A stretch of 64,000 nucleotides of DNA. Origin: Nitrospira defluvii. GTDB taxonomy: Bacteria; Nitrospirota; Nitrospiria; Nitrospirales; Nitrospiraceae. Of this stretch, positions 46,166 to 55,461 are shown piece after piece. The notes under the pieces are model-generated. The model saw only the letters and a list, made by a program, of their open reading frames with translations. It searched no databases and was not told where the DNA came from. A program made the position numbers and the translations under genes. The stretch covers positions 2,379,501 through 2,443,500 of the forward strand of contig FP929003.1 in assembly GCA_000196815.1 (NCBI GenBank). Reading direction: 5' to 3'. Numbering within the stretch: position 1 is the stretch's first letter; the number at the start of each line of letters is the position of its first letter.

Positions 46166-46378
46166 CGGACGTGAACCGTCAGGCGTGCAAGGTGAAACGT
46201 TCCTCGCGTCGTCACTGAACATTCCCGGGACCTGTCGTTCCACCCTTTCGTCCCGCCCTGTTCTACCCGGCTGCGCACTGCGTCTACTGGCCCATTTCTT
46301 TTCCTCGGGGCGATAGCTTAATATGCGATGAAGCCCGCGAATTCCATCCGGACCCGCGAGGTGGTAGGAGGCAGATCT

Positions 46379-47266
46379 ATGGCAGAACAACAAGGTGGCG
46401 CACCGCATCAAGACGAGGCGGCCGCCAAGCCCAATATGATTCCCGGCGTGAAACACGTCGTCGCCATCAGCAGCGGCAAAGGCGGCGTCGGGAAATCCAC
46501 CGTGTCGGTCAATCTGGCCGTCGCCCTCGCCCTCACCGGAGCGAAGGTCGGATTACTGGATGCCGATATCTACGGCCCCAACATCCCGATGATGATGGGC
46601 GTCGAAAAAACACCCGAACAGAAAGACGGCAAGATCGCCCCGGCGGAAAGCCACGGCGTCAAACTGATCTCCATGGGATTTTTTGTGCCGGAAGATACCG
46701 CCGTCGTGTGGCGCGGTCCGATGGTGCACACCGCCATTCAACAGCTCTTCCGTGACGTTCTCTGGGGCGACCTGGATTATCTCTTAATCGACCTGCCGCC
46801 GGGAACCGGCGACGCGCAATTGACGCTGACCCAGCTGGTATCCCTGTCGGGCGCCGTCACGGTCACGACCCCGCAGGAAGTGGCGCTGCACGATGTGCGC
46901 AAAGGCATGATGATGTTCCAGAAGGTCAACGTGCCCCTGCTGGGCATCGTTGAGAATATGAGCTTCTTTCTCTGCGGTCATTGCGGCGAACGCACGGAGA
47001 TTTTCTCCCATGGCGGCGGAGAACGGGCCGCGGAGAAACTGGGTATTCCCTTCCTTGGACGGGTGCCCATCGATCCGGCCATTCGCGCCGGCGGCGATAC
47101 CGGAAACCCGATCGTGGTCGCCAAGCCTGATTCACCGCAAGCTCAGGCGTTTCGCGAGATCGCCGCGAAACTTGCGGCCGCACTGCAAACGGGCGAGGCA
47201 GGGGCGGCGAAGAGCCGGATCGCCAGTCTGCTGGATAAAATCAAACGACCGGCGACGGGAAATTGA
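46379..47266 (+). CDS. mrp: Mrp/ApbC-type iron-sulfur carrier ATPase
   Basis: 295 residues. P-loop NTPase: [11 protein letters not shown] (31-41), then [36 protein letters not shown], and the Fe-S-binding pair CGHC in [15 protein letters not shown]. Mrp proteins bind and deliver Fe-S clusters. The ATG at 46379 follows TAGGAGG; a 17-codon longer frame is rejected. The immediately downstream gene encodes a Rieske ferredoxin, which fits a cluster-assembly role. Confidence 0.92.
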   Translation: MAEQQGGAPHQDEAAAKPNMIPGVKHVVAISSGKGGVGKSTVSVNLAVALALTGAKVGLLDADIYGPNIPMMMGVEKTPEQKDGKIAPAESHGVKLISMGFFVPEDTAVVWRGPMVHTAIQQLFRDVLWGDLDYLLIDLPPGTGDAQLTLTQLVSLSGAVTVTTPQEVALHDVRKGMMMFQKVNVPLLGIVENMSFFLCGHCGERTEIFSHGGGERAAEKLGIPFLGRVPIDPAIRAGGDTGNPIVVAKPDSPQAQAFREIAAKLAAALQTGEAGAAKSRIASLLDKIKRPATGN

Positions 47267-47309
47267 CCGGAACCGGACCAAGGAAGACGGACGTACTCAG
47301 GGAGGATGT

Positions 47310-47615
47310 ATGGGCGAGCTGATTAGAATCGCAGGAACCGCCGACGTGAAGCCGGGAGCCGGCATGGTTGCGGAAGTCAACGGCAAGGCGATCGCGGTAT
47401 TCAACGTGGATGGCGCGTTTTATGCCATCGACAATACCTGTGTGCATCGCGGCGGCCCGCTGGGTGAAGGCGATGTGGTGGGTGATGTGGTCGCCTGTCC
47501 CTGGCACAACTGGGAGTTCAACGTGAAGACGGGCGCGTGCATGAATAACCCTTCGGCAAAAGTGACGGCCTACGAAGTCACGGTCGAGGGCACCGATATT
47601 AAAGTCCGGCTGTGA
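47310..47615 (+). CDS. Rieske-type [2Fe-2S] ferredoxin
   Basis: 101 residues, a complete Rieske domain with CVHRGG (Cys44, His46) and CPWHNW (Cys63, His66) as ligands of the cluster. The soluble form, with no signal peptide or membrane anchor, resembles NirD-like or biphenyl-dioxygenase ferredoxins. It probably shuttles electrons in the cytoplasm. GGGAGG precedes the ATG. It lies 43 bases after mrp on the same strand and is probably cotranscribed. Confidence 0.9.
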   Translation: MGELIRIAGTADVKPGAGMVAEVNGKAIAVFNVDGAFYAIDNTCVHRGGPLGEGDVVGDVVACPWHNWEFNVKTGACMNNPSAKVTAYEVTVEGTDIKVRL

Positions 47616-47693
47616 CGCAAGACCGGCTCGCGCCGGTCGCACACTCACGGCAGCGAATGAATGATTCCGGCACCACAGTGAATGGAGGCTCCG

Positions 47694-48062
47694 ATGGCAG
47701 ACAATACGCTGACCTCGAAACACATTGAGATCGCCGAAACCTTCGTGCGGCTCTACGTCTTTCTGACGCAGTACATCGACCGTTGCGAAGATGAAGCTGC
47801 GCGCAAGGAATACCCGGAAGCAGAACTCCAAAAGCACCTCGGCGAAACCCGCGCCAAGATGATGGAGATCCTGAAGGTGAATCCCGTCGTCAAGGGCAAG
47901 GTGGAAAAAGAATGTGAACGGGTCCTCGCATTGGGCAGCAAGTGCCTGATGGGCGGAACCGAAAAGGTGGCCGCGCTGGACGTGCTGGGAGCCGAGCGGG
48001 TCATTCTCAAGAACAAAACCATCGCCTTGAGCGATCTGTTAGCCGTGTATCGCGCGCTCTAA
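47694..48062 (+). CDS. Hypothetical alpha-helical protein
   Basis: About 122 residues, mainly helical and charged (FVRLYVFLTQYIDRCEDEAARKEYPEAELQ), with two Cys (CEDE, ECERV and GSKCLMG). GGAGG precedes the ATG at 47694, better than the Met four codons earlier. The family is not recognised. It sits between the Rieske ferredoxin and another small gene on the same strand. Confidence 0.55.
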   Translation: MADNTLTSKHIEIAETFVRLYVFLTQYIDRCEDEAARKEYPEAELQKHLGETRAKMMEILKVNPVVKGKVEKECERVLALGSKCLMGGTEKVAALDVLGAERVILKNKTIALSDLLAVYRAL

Positions 48063-48069
48063 TCGTTCG

Positions 48070-48423
48070 ATGTCCACCCCGGCTGGAGAGAAACACCAAC
48101 TCGCCGGTTTCGACGTGAGGGAACGAGGGTTCAATCGTCCCGTGGACTTCGTGCGGACAGCCACGGGATACCAGGCGACGTTGCGCTACGAAACCACGCA
48201 CATCGTCACCCCGGAGGCGCCGAGCGCAGGCGAGGCCCTGCAGCAATTGATTACCACCCTCCAGCAACAGGGGTACACTCAGCTGCGCAGCCAGCAGAGT
48301 TATCGCGACGGCATCTACCTCGGCTCGCAGGAGCTGTGGGTGGAATATCCGGACCGGCAGGCAGCCCCGGAAGTCGGACTCCTGGGCCTGCTGAAGAAGT
48401 GGCTCGGCCGCTCATCAGGTTGA
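48070..48423 (+). CDS. Hypothetical protein
   Basis: 117 residues, soluble, no motifs recognised. Contains beta-strands (YQATLRYETTHIVTP), a helix (EALQQLITTLQQQG) and a hydrophobic end (EVGLLGLLKKWLG). Seven bases after the previous gene, so likely the last member of the mrp-Rieske group. Confidence 0.5.
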   Translation: MSTPAGEKHQLAGFDVRERGFNRPVDFVRTATGYQATLRYETTHIVTPEAPSAGEALQQLITTLQQQGYTQLRSQQSYRDGIYLGSQELWVEYPDRQAAPEVGLLGLLKKWLGRSSG

Positions 48424-48458
48424 GAGCCGCCACAAATTCCACCTCGCGCCCGGCGACA

Positions 48459-48487
48459 TTGACTCTCCTCGGCCTCACGCCTATAGT
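48459..48487 (+). promoter_or_regulatory. Sigma-70 promoter
   Basis: TTGACT (48459-48464), 17-base spacer, TATAGT (48482-48487), 75 bases before the gene at 48562. Confidence 0.65.
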
Positions 48488-48561
48488 CCACCCCAGGTCC
48501 CCAATCTGATCGTTCGTCCCTCACGCTTCACCAGACAGGATCCGGCACCGGAGAATTGACG

Positions 48562-49008
48562 ATGCGCTGGGTTCACGTCCTGCTTCTCACTCTGGTCGCA
48601 GTCCTCCTACCTGGCAAAGGAATCGCGAAGGTCTACCGTTGCCAAGGCGCCAATGGCGGCACAGTCCTGACGGACCAGCCGAAGGGCAAGCCGGGCTGCG
48701 TCGCCATCGACACCGCGACCCCCCCGCTCCCGGGAGGGTTCACCCCTCCCGTCGAGCCGACCGAACCGGCACAGATGGAACTACCGGCGAATGCGACTCC
48801 GCCGTCCATGTCAGCCGCACCGATGGTTCCGCGCCAACCCGCTCCCGGCGATCCCGCATTATCGCCGCCCGGTTCCAAAGACACCCCCGAAAAGGCCGCA
48901 CCCGAAGCGCAACGGTGCTCACCACGCGTCAACCCCCTGAATCCCTTCGCCGGAATGAACTGCTCACCGGCATCCGGCGACCCCCCGGCAGAGAACAAAC
49001 ACCAGTAG
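48562..49008 (+). CDS. Secreted DUF4124-like protein
   Basis: 148 residues. Signal peptide (VHVLLLTLVAVLLPGKG) followed by KVYRCQGANGGTVLTDQPKGKPGC, the typical opening of DUF4124 periplasmic proteins (a small domain with two Cys). The rest is Pro-rich and low complexity with two further Cys near the end (CSPRVNPLNPF, NCSPAS). ATG 48562 has GGAG eight bases upstream; a TTG two codons earlier is less well placed. Role unknown. Confidence 0.6.
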   Translation: MRWVHVLLLTLVAVLLPGKGIAKVYRCQGANGGTVLTDQPKGKPGCVAIDTATPPLPGGFTPPVEPTEPAQMELPANATPPSMSAAPMVPRQPAPGDPALSPPGSKDTPEKAAPEAQRCSPRVNPLNPFAGMNCSPASGDPPAENKHQ

Positions 49009-49039
49009 CCCCTCGTCGCGCGCGTCGCCGCAGGCTCGA

Positions 49040-49068
49040 TTGACTCTCCCGATGCCCCTTCATATAAT
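49040..49068 (+). promoter_or_regulatory. Sigma-70 promoter of the MutL-membrane operon
   Basis: TTGACT (49040-49045), 17-base spacer, TATAAT (49063-49068), 38 bases before the first ATG. This is the closest match to consensus seen in the window. Confidence 0.75.
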
Positions 49069-49106
49069 GCCGCAACGAACCGTTTAAGCTGATCTCACAA
49101 GCACTT

Positions 49107-49481
49107 ATGTCTGGCTTCTCCGCTGGTTTTTTATCCCGTCGCGCACAGGATCTTCGAGCCGGTCTCCGGCACGCGTTTGCCGTGCGTCCTGAACACACCG
49201 CCTTCACGATCGAAGACCTGGCCCTACTCGAACGGGTCGCCGACGCCGTCGTCTCGCGCGGTATGGCCGCACCGGCCACGTTGTTTCTCGAATCGATGGG
49301 CCCCATGAACTTTCTCGGCAGCCAGGCGCTGCACTTCCTGGCACCCGTCGTGGAATGTGTGCTGACCGGCACGGAGATCGCGCAGATCGCGCGCCTGCTG
49401 GAACGGCGCGATTCCATTCAGCGACTGACCGCCCTCATCGAAGCCAAGGCCGCGGCTCCCGAAGGAGCGCCCGCTCGATGA
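49107..49481 (+). CDS. First gene of MutL operon, small helical protein
   Basis: 124 residues, helical, with the central block FTIEDLALLERVADAVVSRGMAAPATLFLESMGPMNFLGSQALHFLAPVVECVL and a short amphipathic helix at the end (RRDSIQRLTALIEAK). No transmembrane segment is certain, though FLGSQALHFLAPV is hydrophobic. No family recognised by eye. Its TGA overlaps the ATG of the MutL homologue (ATGA), so the two are translated together and probably act together. It has no good Shine-Dalgarno and a short leader (about 32 bases). Confidence 0.65.
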   Translation: MSGFSAGFLSRRAQDLRAGLRHAFAVRPEHTAFTIEDLALLERVADAVVSRGMAAPATLFLESMGPMNFLGSQALHFLAPVVECVLTGTEIAQIARLLERRDSIQRLTALIEAKAAAPEGAPAR

Positions 49482-51328
49482 CGGAACAGCCTCCTTCGCC
49501 TGCGGCAGCAGCCGTGACTCATCCCCTGAACGTCATCGTCGCGACCGATTGCGGCAGCACCACCACCAAAGCCATTCTGATTGAAAAAGTCGGGGAGGAG
49601 TATCGCCAGACCTACCGTGGTGAAGCGCCGACGACCGTCGAAGCCCCCTTCGAAGACGTGACCCGCGGCGTGCTCAACGCCATCGCCGAAATCGAGGAAC
49701 TCTCCGGACGCACGATTCTGGAGGGCGACCGCATCATCACCCCAAACCAGTCGGCGCAGGGCGATCCCAAGCGAGGTGTGGATATATACGTGTCCACCAG
49801 CAGCGCCGGCGGCGGATTGCAGATGATGGTCACCGGCGTGGTGCAGAACATGACCGGCGAGAGCGCTCAACGCGCCGCCCTGGGCGCAGGCGCCATCGTC
49901 ATCGATGTCCTGGCCTCCAACGACGGACGGCTGCCCTACGAAAAGATCGAGCGGATTCGGACCATGCGCCCGGATATGATCCTGATGTCCGGCGGCACCG
50001 ACGGCGGCGCCGTCACCCATGTGGTGGAAATGGCCGAGTACATTGCCGCCGCCGACCCGCGACCACGCTTCGGCAGCACCTACCGGTTGCCGCTCGTGTA
50101 CGCCGGCAACACCGATGCCCGGCCGCAAATCAAAACAATTTTAGGCGAAAAGACCGCCTTGGATTTTGCCGACAATATCCGGCCGGTGCTCGAACGCGAA
50201 AACCTTGCGCCGGCCCGCAATAAAATCCACGACCTGTTCCTCGAACATGTCATGCAACAGGCTCCCGGCTACAAGAAACTGATCGAGATGGCCGGCGCGC
50301 CCATCATGCCGACCCCGGCGGCGGTCGGCGTCATCATGGAGACCATCGCCAAACGGGAAGGCATCAATCTGATCGGCGTCGATATCGGCGGGGCCACCAC
50401 CGACGTCTTCTCGGTGTTCAACGGACTCTTCAACCGCACGGTCAGCGCGAACCTCGGCATGTCCTACAGCATTTCGAATGTGCTGGCGGAGGCGGGGCTC
50501 GACAACATCATGCGCTGGGTGCCGTTTACCATCGACGAACAGACGCTGCGCAACCGCATCAAGAACAAGATGGTGCGACCCACCACGATTCCGCAATCGC
50601 TCGACGAACTGCAGATCGAACATGCCATCGCCCGCGAGGCCTTGCGACTGGCGCTGATCCATCACAAGTCACTCGCCACGGGGCTCAAGGGCATCCAGCA
50701 GGAACGCACCATTTCCGATGTGTTCGAGCAGCGGACGTCCGGCAAGACCCTGATCGATCTCTTGAAACTGGATTTGATCGTCGGCAGCGGCGGCATCCTG
50801 TCCCATGCGCCACGCCGCATCCAGTCCATGCTGATGATGGTGGATGCCTATGAACCGCTCGGTGTCACAACGCTGTCGGTCGACAGCATTTTCATGATGC
50901 CGCATCTCGGCGTACTTTCCACCGTGAACGAGCAGGCCGCCACCGATGTATTTATCCGTGATTGCATGGTCTATCTCGGCACCTGCATTGCCCCGATCGG
51001 ACAGGGGAAGGACGGGGAGCGCTGCGCCGACTATGAAATCGCGCTACCCGATGGACGAATCGAGAAGGGGCAGCTGGCGTTCGGAGATCTCAAACTCTTT
51101 GCCTTGACGCGAGAGCAGCAGGCCACGGTGACGATGCAACCGGCCAAACAGGTCGATCTCGGAAACGGACCGGGACAGTCGTTCACCAAAACGGTACAGG
51201 GCGGTGTGGTCGGCCTCATGCTCGATGGACGCGGTCGTCCGTTGCAGTTGCCGGGCGAGCAGGCAGCCCGCGTCGCCATGCTGACCAGATGGTACCAGGC
51301 CGTCGGCTTGTACCCGAAAGGGAGCTGA
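49478..51328 (+). CDS. Glutamate mutase MutL-type ASKHA ATPase
   Basis: 616 residues of the MutL (not DNA-repair MutL) family, an actin/Hsp70-fold ATPase. Phosphate-1 motif DCGSTTTK (about 24-31), phosphate-2 VDIGGATTDVF (about 300-310), adenosine motif VGSGGILSHAPR (about 433). In clostridia the gene sits between the two glutamate mutase subunit genes and is thought to be a chaperone or reactivase for that B12 enzyme. Here no mutase subunit lies nearby; instead membrane proteins follow. The ATPase was probably recruited to a membrane complex (inference). AAGGAG precedes the ATG. Confidence 0.85.
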   Translation: MTEQPPSPAAAAVTHPLNVIVATDCGSTTTKAILIEKVGEEYRQTYRGEAPTTVEAPFEDVTRGVLNAIAEIEELSGRTILEGDRIITPNQSAQGDPKRGVDIYVSTSSAGGGLQMMVTGVVQNMTGESAQRAALGAGAIVIDVLASNDGRLPYEKIERIRTMRPDMILMSGGTDGGAVTHVVEMAEYIAAADPRPRFGSTYRLPLVYAGNTDARPQIKTILGEKTALDFADNIRPVLERENLAPARNKIHDLFLEHVMQQAPGYKKLIEMAGAPIMPTPAAVGVIMETIAKREGINLIGVDIGGATTDVFSVFNGLFNRTVSANLGMSYSISNVLAEAGLDNIMRWVPFTIDEQTLRNRIKNKMVRPTTIPQSLDELQIEHAIAREALRLALIHHKSLATGLKGIQQERTISDVFEQRTSGKTLIDLLKLDLIVGSGGILSHAPRRIQSMLMMVDAYEPLGVTTLSVDSIFMMPHLGVLSTVNEQAATDVFIRDCMVYLGTCIAPIGQGKDGERCADYEIALPDGRIEKGQLAFGDLKLFALTREQQATVTMQPAKQVDLGNGPGQSFTKTVQGGVVGLMLDGRGRPLQLPGEQAARVAMLTRWYQAVGLYPKGS

Positions 51329-51514
51329 GAGCCGCACGCCGGGAGCGTATGGTAAAGAGCGGGGAGCAGATAGCAAATGGTACGGAGAAGAGAAGCTGTG
51401 CAATCGCATCCTCCATTCAAAGTGTACACACAACACAATCTCCAATTCGCTCTTGGCTTCGGGCTCGTTGCCATCGGCTATCAGCCATTCGCTATTAGCT
51501 CCGAACACTGACCT
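51329..51514. repeat. Degenerate repeat between operon genes (family C text)
   Basis: This gap inside the MutL operon contains AGCAGATAGCAAATGGTA (51365-51382) and GCCATCGGCTATCAGCCATTCGC (51470-51492), related to CTATCTGCCATACGCCATCAGC at 63210-63231. No promoter or gene was seen. It appears to be a decayed repeat insertion that did not break the operon. Confidence 0.4.
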
Positions 51515-52642
51515 ATGGCGCATTCGTATACACCAGGATTGACCGTCACCGAACAGACCACCGTTCGCCGCAGGCGCATCCTGCCGCTGCCCGGGACCGT
51601 CCTGGTTAAGGTGGGGGACGCGGTGCACGCGGACACAGCGGTGGCCCGCGCCGAGTTGCCGGGCAAAGTCGTCCCGCTCAACCTGGCGAACCAGCTGGGC
51701 ATCGCGCCGGATGAGATCAACGACTACCTGATCAAGAAGGAAAACGATTCCGTCCGGAAAGACGACGTGCTGGCGGAGAATAAACCGTTCATCAAATGGT
51801 TTAAGACGGAAATCCGTTCCCCGATCACCGGCAAAGTGGAATCCGTGTCCACCATCACCGGCCAGATCCTGTTACGGGAACCGCCGCGCATCCTCGAATT
51901 GCGCGGCTATGTCGACGGCTCGATCGTCGACGTGCACCCCGAGCAGGGCGTGACGGTCGAAACCTCCTGCAGTCTGGTGCAGGGCATCTTCGGCATCGGC
52001 GGGGAGACTAGCGGGGAATTGGTCATGGGTGTCACGGCGCCGGATCAACCCATGACGCCTGAGCATTTGACGCCGGCGATGAAGGGCAAGATCGTAATCG
52101 GAGGCGCATTCCTCTCCGCCGCTACCATGGCCCGCGCGAAGGAACTCGGCGTCATCGGTCTCGTCGTCGGCGGGATTCACGACAAAGATCTGCGCGCGCT
52201 CCTCGGGTATGATCTCGGCGTGGCCATTACCGGCACCGAACAGGTCGGCTTCACGTTGATCCTGACGGAAGGCTTCGGCACGATCCCGATGGCGCCCAAG
52301 ACGTTTGCGTTGCTGTCCGCCCGGGCGGGGCACAAGGCCTCTGTTTCGGGCGCGACGCAAATCCGCGCCGGTGTGATTCGTCCGGAAATCATCATTCCAC
52401 AGACCGCACGCACCGTCGCCGCCCGGCCGGACCGGGTCGAACGCGAAGGGATTCAACTCGGCGATCCCGTACGGATTATTCGCGATCCGTTGTTCGGCAA
52501 GATCGGCGCGGTGTCCGGGTTGCCATCGGAGCTCAGAGCGATCCCGACGGAAAGTGAAGTCCGCGTACTCGAAGTCCGGTTTCCCGACGGCACGACCACC
52601 GTGGTGCCTCGCGCCAACATCGAAGTGATCGAGGGAGCATGA
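51515..52642 (+). CDS. Lipoyl-like/KOW-domain protein of MutL operon
   Basis: 375 residues, soluble. N-terminal hammerhead-type motifs resemble biotinyl/lipoyl or RnfC N-terminal folds (LPGTVLVKVGDAVHADTAVARAELPGKVV; EIRSPITGKVESVS), but no modifiable Lys motif is present. The middle (about 170-290) is an alpha/beta region with IVIGGAFLSAATMARAKELGVIGLVVGGI. The C-terminus (about 315-372) is KOW-like (GDPVRIIRDPLFGKIGAVSG; VRFPDGTTTVVPRANIEVI). No enzyme motif is clear. Its stop overlaps the next start by 4 bases, so it belongs with the membrane proteins that follow. Confidence 0.65.
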   Translation: MAHSYTPGLTVTEQTTVRRRRILPLPGTVLVKVGDAVHADTAVARAELPGKVVPLNLANQLGIAPDEINDYLIKKENDSVRKDDVLAENKPFIKWFKTEIRSPITGKVESVSTITGQILLREPPRILELRGYVDGSIVDVHPEQGVTVETSCSLVQGIFGIGGETSGELVMGVTAPDQPMTPEHLTPAMKGKIVIGGAFLSAATMARAKELGVIGLVVGGIHDKDLRALLGYDLGVAITGTEQVGFTLILTEGFGTIPMAPKTFALLSARAGHKASVSGATQIRAGVIRPEIIIPQTARTVAARPDRVEREGIQLGDPVRIIRDPLFGKIGAVSGLPSELRAIPTESEVRVLEVRFPDGTTTVVPRANIEVIEGA

Positions 52643-53886
52643 GCCGCCGACAGCCTCGCCTTCGTATTCTGTTCCTTGCCATCGCGATGCTCGCGTGCCT
52701 GCCGTCGTTCGTCTCGGCACAAACTCCGCCGCAGCGGCTTCGGGTCATCGACACACCCAGCGACGGGGGAGGCAGCCTCACGGTTCTCTGGGCTCCCTCG
52801 GCAAGCGACAGCGCCGCGTGGAAATATCAAATCCTCCTGCACGAAGGCAGCGTGCCTTCAGACCCGTCCGCATGGAAGATCGTGGCGGAATTTCCGGCCA
52901 ACACCCGCTATGTCCGCGAGGGCAAGACCGCCTGGTGGACAAGATCCGGCGACCCCGGCGACCACATCTTCCTGCTCAAGAACGGGAAAGGCATCGAGCT
53001 TAAGGCGACCCAGTCCTATGCCGTTACCGTCGCCGCGGTGAACGGCCAGGAACGATTCATCGCGTTACCGCTCGTCGCCTCCCCTGAACCGAACTGGATG
53101 AACTGGAACCAAGTCAACAACCTGGTGCTGGCCTTGATGTTCGGCGGCATCGTGTTTTACGCCATCAACCTGGCCAAGCGGAAAGAGATCTTCTTACGGC
53201 GCATTCCCGGGCTGGATGCCGTCGATGAAGCCATCGGGCGCGCCACGGAATTGGGCAAGCCGATCCTCTACATGACCGGGGCGCACGACATGAACGACCC
53301 TTCGACCATCGCCGCCGCCGTCATCCTGGGGCGCGTGGCCAAGAAGGCCGCCGCCTATGAAACCGAACTGCTGGTGCCGCACCGCGAGCCGATCACCATG
53401 GCCGTCTGCCAGGAAATTACCAAACAAGCCTATATGGAAGCCGGCAAGCCGGACCTCTTCAAGGAAGACGCGAACTTTTTCATCACGAGCGACCAGTTCA
53501 GTTACACCGCGGCAGTGGACGGCATCATGCTGCGCCGCAAGCCGGCGGCCAATTTTTTCATGGGCTCATACTTTGCCGAATCGCTGCTGTTGACGGAAAC
53601 CGGCGCCAGCACCGGAGCGATTCAAATCGCCGGCACCGACTCCGATCACCAGCTGCCGTTCTTCGTGACCACCTGCGACTACACCCTGATCGGCGAAGAA
53701 CTCTATGCCGCCAGCGCTTACCTGTCGAAAGAGCCGATCCAGATCGGGACCCTGCGCGGGCAGGACCTGGGCAAGGCGTTCGTCTTGGGTGTGATCGGAG
53801 TCGGAACGTTGCTGGCCACGCTCGCCGTGATCACCGGCAACAACTGGGCGCAGCCGCTCCTCGACCTCTTCAAGGATCTCAAATGA
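52639..53886 (+). CDS. DUF6754-like membrane protein
   Basis: 415 residues. Signal peptide (LRILFLAIAMLACLPSFVSA), an extracytoplasmic Fn3-like domain (about 30-145: QRLRVIDTPSDGGGSLTVLW; SYAVTVAAVNGQE), a transmembrane helix (about 154-172), then a cytoplasmic Rossmann-like domain (about 175-380: GRATELGKPILYMTGAHD; NFFITSDQFSYTAAVDGIMLRRKPAANFFMGSYFAESLLLTETGA) and a C-terminal helix (about 385-405). The central domain resembles DUF6754, a family of unknown function that I recall alongside MutL homologues in other phyla. Starts overlap both neighbours by 4 bases. Confidence 0.65.
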   Translation: MSRRQPRLRILFLAIAMLACLPSFVSAQTPPQRLRVIDTPSDGGGSLTVLWAPSASDSAAWKYQILLHEGSVPSDPSAWKIVAEFPANTRYVREGKTAWWTRSGDPGDHIFLLKNGKGIELKATQSYAVTVAAVNGQERFIALPLVASPEPNWMNWNQVNNLVLALMFGGIVFYAINLAKRKEIFLRRIPGLDAVDEAIGRATELGKPILYMTGAHDMNDPSTIAAAVILGRVAKKAAAYETELLVPHREPITMAVCQEITKQAYMEAGKPDLFKEDANFFITSDQFSYTAAVDGIMLRRKPAANFFMGSYFAESLLLTETGASTGAIQIAGTDSDHQLPFFVTTCDYTLIGEELYAASAYLSKEPIQIGTLRGQDLGKAFVLGVIGVGTLLATLAVITGNNWAQPLLDLFKDLK

Positions 53887-54533
53887 TGTTCCTTCGCCGA
53901 CAGTTGCCGCTGCTCATCACGATGGTCACCGGCCTCGTCATGGCCGCGCAGTACTATGTGCCGCATCCGGCCTCGGAACAACTGCTGACCACCGTGACCA
54001 AATGGCTGCAGATCATCGGCGGCTTCGCGCTCGTGCTGGGCATTACCAGCCTCTTTCACGTGCATGCATCCAAAATCAGACGGAAGGAAGCCGGATGGGC
54101 GTACAGCCTCGTCCTTTACGTCGGCATGCTCGGCACCATCATCGTGGGGCTCTGGAACGGCGGCAAAGAAAGCGTCGACGGCGCATTGACCTCGTTTGGA
54201 TGGGTCTACTCCTACACGCTGGTCCCGCTGCAGGGGACCATGTTCGCGATCCTGGCTTTCTTCATTGCCTCGGCCGCCTACCGGTCGTTCCGGGCACGCA
54301 GCCGCGAGGCGGCGGTATTGTTGGTGGCCGCCGTCATCGTGATGATGGGCCGGGTGCCGCTCGGGGAATATATGTTGCCGATCAGCGGGGACCTCTCCAG
54401 CTGGATTCTGAATGTCTTAAACGCGTCCGTGCGGCGCGCCATTTTGATCGGCGTCAGCCTGGGCGCGGTAGCCCTCTCGTTCAAGATCATCTTCGGCGTC
54501 GAACGCTCGTATCTGGGCGGAGGGAAGGAATAA
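53883..54533 (+). CDS. Polytopic membrane protein of MutL operon
   Basis: 216 residues with about six transmembrane segments (LPLLITMVTGLVMAAQYYV; WLQIIGGFALVLGITSLF; YSLVLYVGMLGTIIVGLW; PLQGTMFAILAFFIASAAY; AAVLLVAAVIVMMG; AILIGVSLGAVALSFKIIF). No transporter signature recognised. The ATG overlaps the end of the DUF6754-like gene (ATGA), so it is translationally coupled. It is followed by a short repeat remnant and then another membrane protein gene. Confidence 0.6.
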   Translation: MMFLRRQLPLLITMVTGLVMAAQYYVPHPASEQLLTTVTKWLQIIGGFALVLGITSLFHVHASKIRRKEAGWAYSLVLYVGMLGTIIVGLWNGGKESVDGALTSFGWVYSYTLVPLQGTMFAILAFFIASAAYRSFRARSREAAVLLVAAVIVMMGRVPLGEYMLPISGDLSSWILNVLNASVRRAILIGVSLGAVALSFKIIFGVERSYLGGGKE

Positions 54534-54611
54534 CGTGACGCGTCGCTCGTCGCTCATGAAGCGCCAACGTTTCCGGACGAGATACCCGTCACGTTTCACG
54601 AGGAACGGCGT
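54534..54611. repeat. Degenerate repeat family B inside operon
   Basis: CGTCGCTCGTCGCTCATGAAGC and GACGAGATACCCGTCACG (54578-54595) match the text of the copies near 15860 and 63239. It lies between two operon genes. GAGGAAC at its right end could still serve as ribosome-binding site for 54612. Confidence 0.5.
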
Positions 54612-55457
54612 ATGAGTCTCGCTGAACGCATGTTGCGGATCGACCGGCGGATCATCTTTCTGGTGATCGGCCTCTGCACACTCCTGCCGCTGCTCTTTCC
54701 CGTGGGACTGCCCATCAAGATCTCGTCGGAAGTGCGGGGCGTGTACGACTACATCGAAAACTTGCCCGAAGGATCGGTCTTCCTGTTGTCGCTGGATTTC
54801 GATCCCGCGTCCAAACCCGAGCTCTATCCGCAGGCCATCGCCATCCTGCGCCATGCCTTCAAGAAGAATCTGCGCGTGGTCGCCATGACCCTCTGGGTGT
54901 CCGGCACCGGGTTGGCCGACCAAATCCTGTCGCAAACCGCGAAGGAAGCAGGCAAGGAAAACGGGAAGGATTATGTGTTCCTGGGCTGGAGTCCCGGCGG
55001 CAGCGCCGTGATCCTCAACATGGGGCAGGACCTCTACAATGCCTTCCCCGCCGACTATGGCGGCAAGGCGACCAAGGGCCTGCCGGTACTGGCCGGCGTG
55101 CAGAACCTGCGCGATGTAACCTATGCGGTGAGTTTGGGCGCAGGTAATCCGGGGGTCGAAGCCTGGTACGTCTTCGGGAAGGACAAATATAAGTTCGAAC
55201 TCGGCGGCGGCTGTACCGGCGTGATTGCGCCTGGCCTGTATCCATTGCTCAGAAGCGGCCAGATCAACGGCTTGATCGGCGGGTTGCGCGGAGCGGCGGA
55301 ATACGAAACCTTGATCGGGCAGAAGGGGAAGGCGGTCGCCGGAATGGATGCGCAGTCGGCCACGCACCTCGCCATCATCGTGCTCGTCGCCATCTGTAAC
55401 CTCTTTTACTTCTCGTTGCGGCGGCAGCAACGCCGGCACGACGGGTTAGGATCGTAG
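54612..55457 (+). CDS. Membrane-anchored protein of MutL operon
   Basis: 281 residues. An N-terminal transmembrane helix (about 12-32, IIFLVIGLCTLLPLLFPVGL), a large globular domain (about 40-250: SVFLLSLDFDPASKPELYPQAIAILRHAFKKN; VFLGWSPGGSAVILNMGQDL; GAGNPGVEAWYVFGKDKYKFELGGG) and a C-terminal transmembrane helix (about 257-275). The globular domain has Rossmann-like alternation similar in style to the DUF6754-like protein two genes upstream, perhaps a diverged paralogue. Family otherwise unknown. Confidence 0.6.
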   Translation: MSLAERMLRIDRRIIFLVIGLCTLLPLLFPVGLPIKISSEVRGVYDYIENLPEGSVFLLSLDFDPASKPELYPQAIAILRHAFKKNLRVVAMTLWVSGTGLADQILSQTAKEAGKENGKDYVFLGWSPGGSAVILNMGQDLYNAFPADYGGKATKGLPVLAGVQNLRDVTYAVSLGAGNPGVEAWYVFGKDKYKFELGGGCTGVIAPGLYPLLRSGQINGLIGGLRGAAEYETLIGQKGKAVAGMDAQSATHLAIIVLVAICNLFYFSLRRQQRRHDGLGS

Positions 55458-55461
55458 CCGC

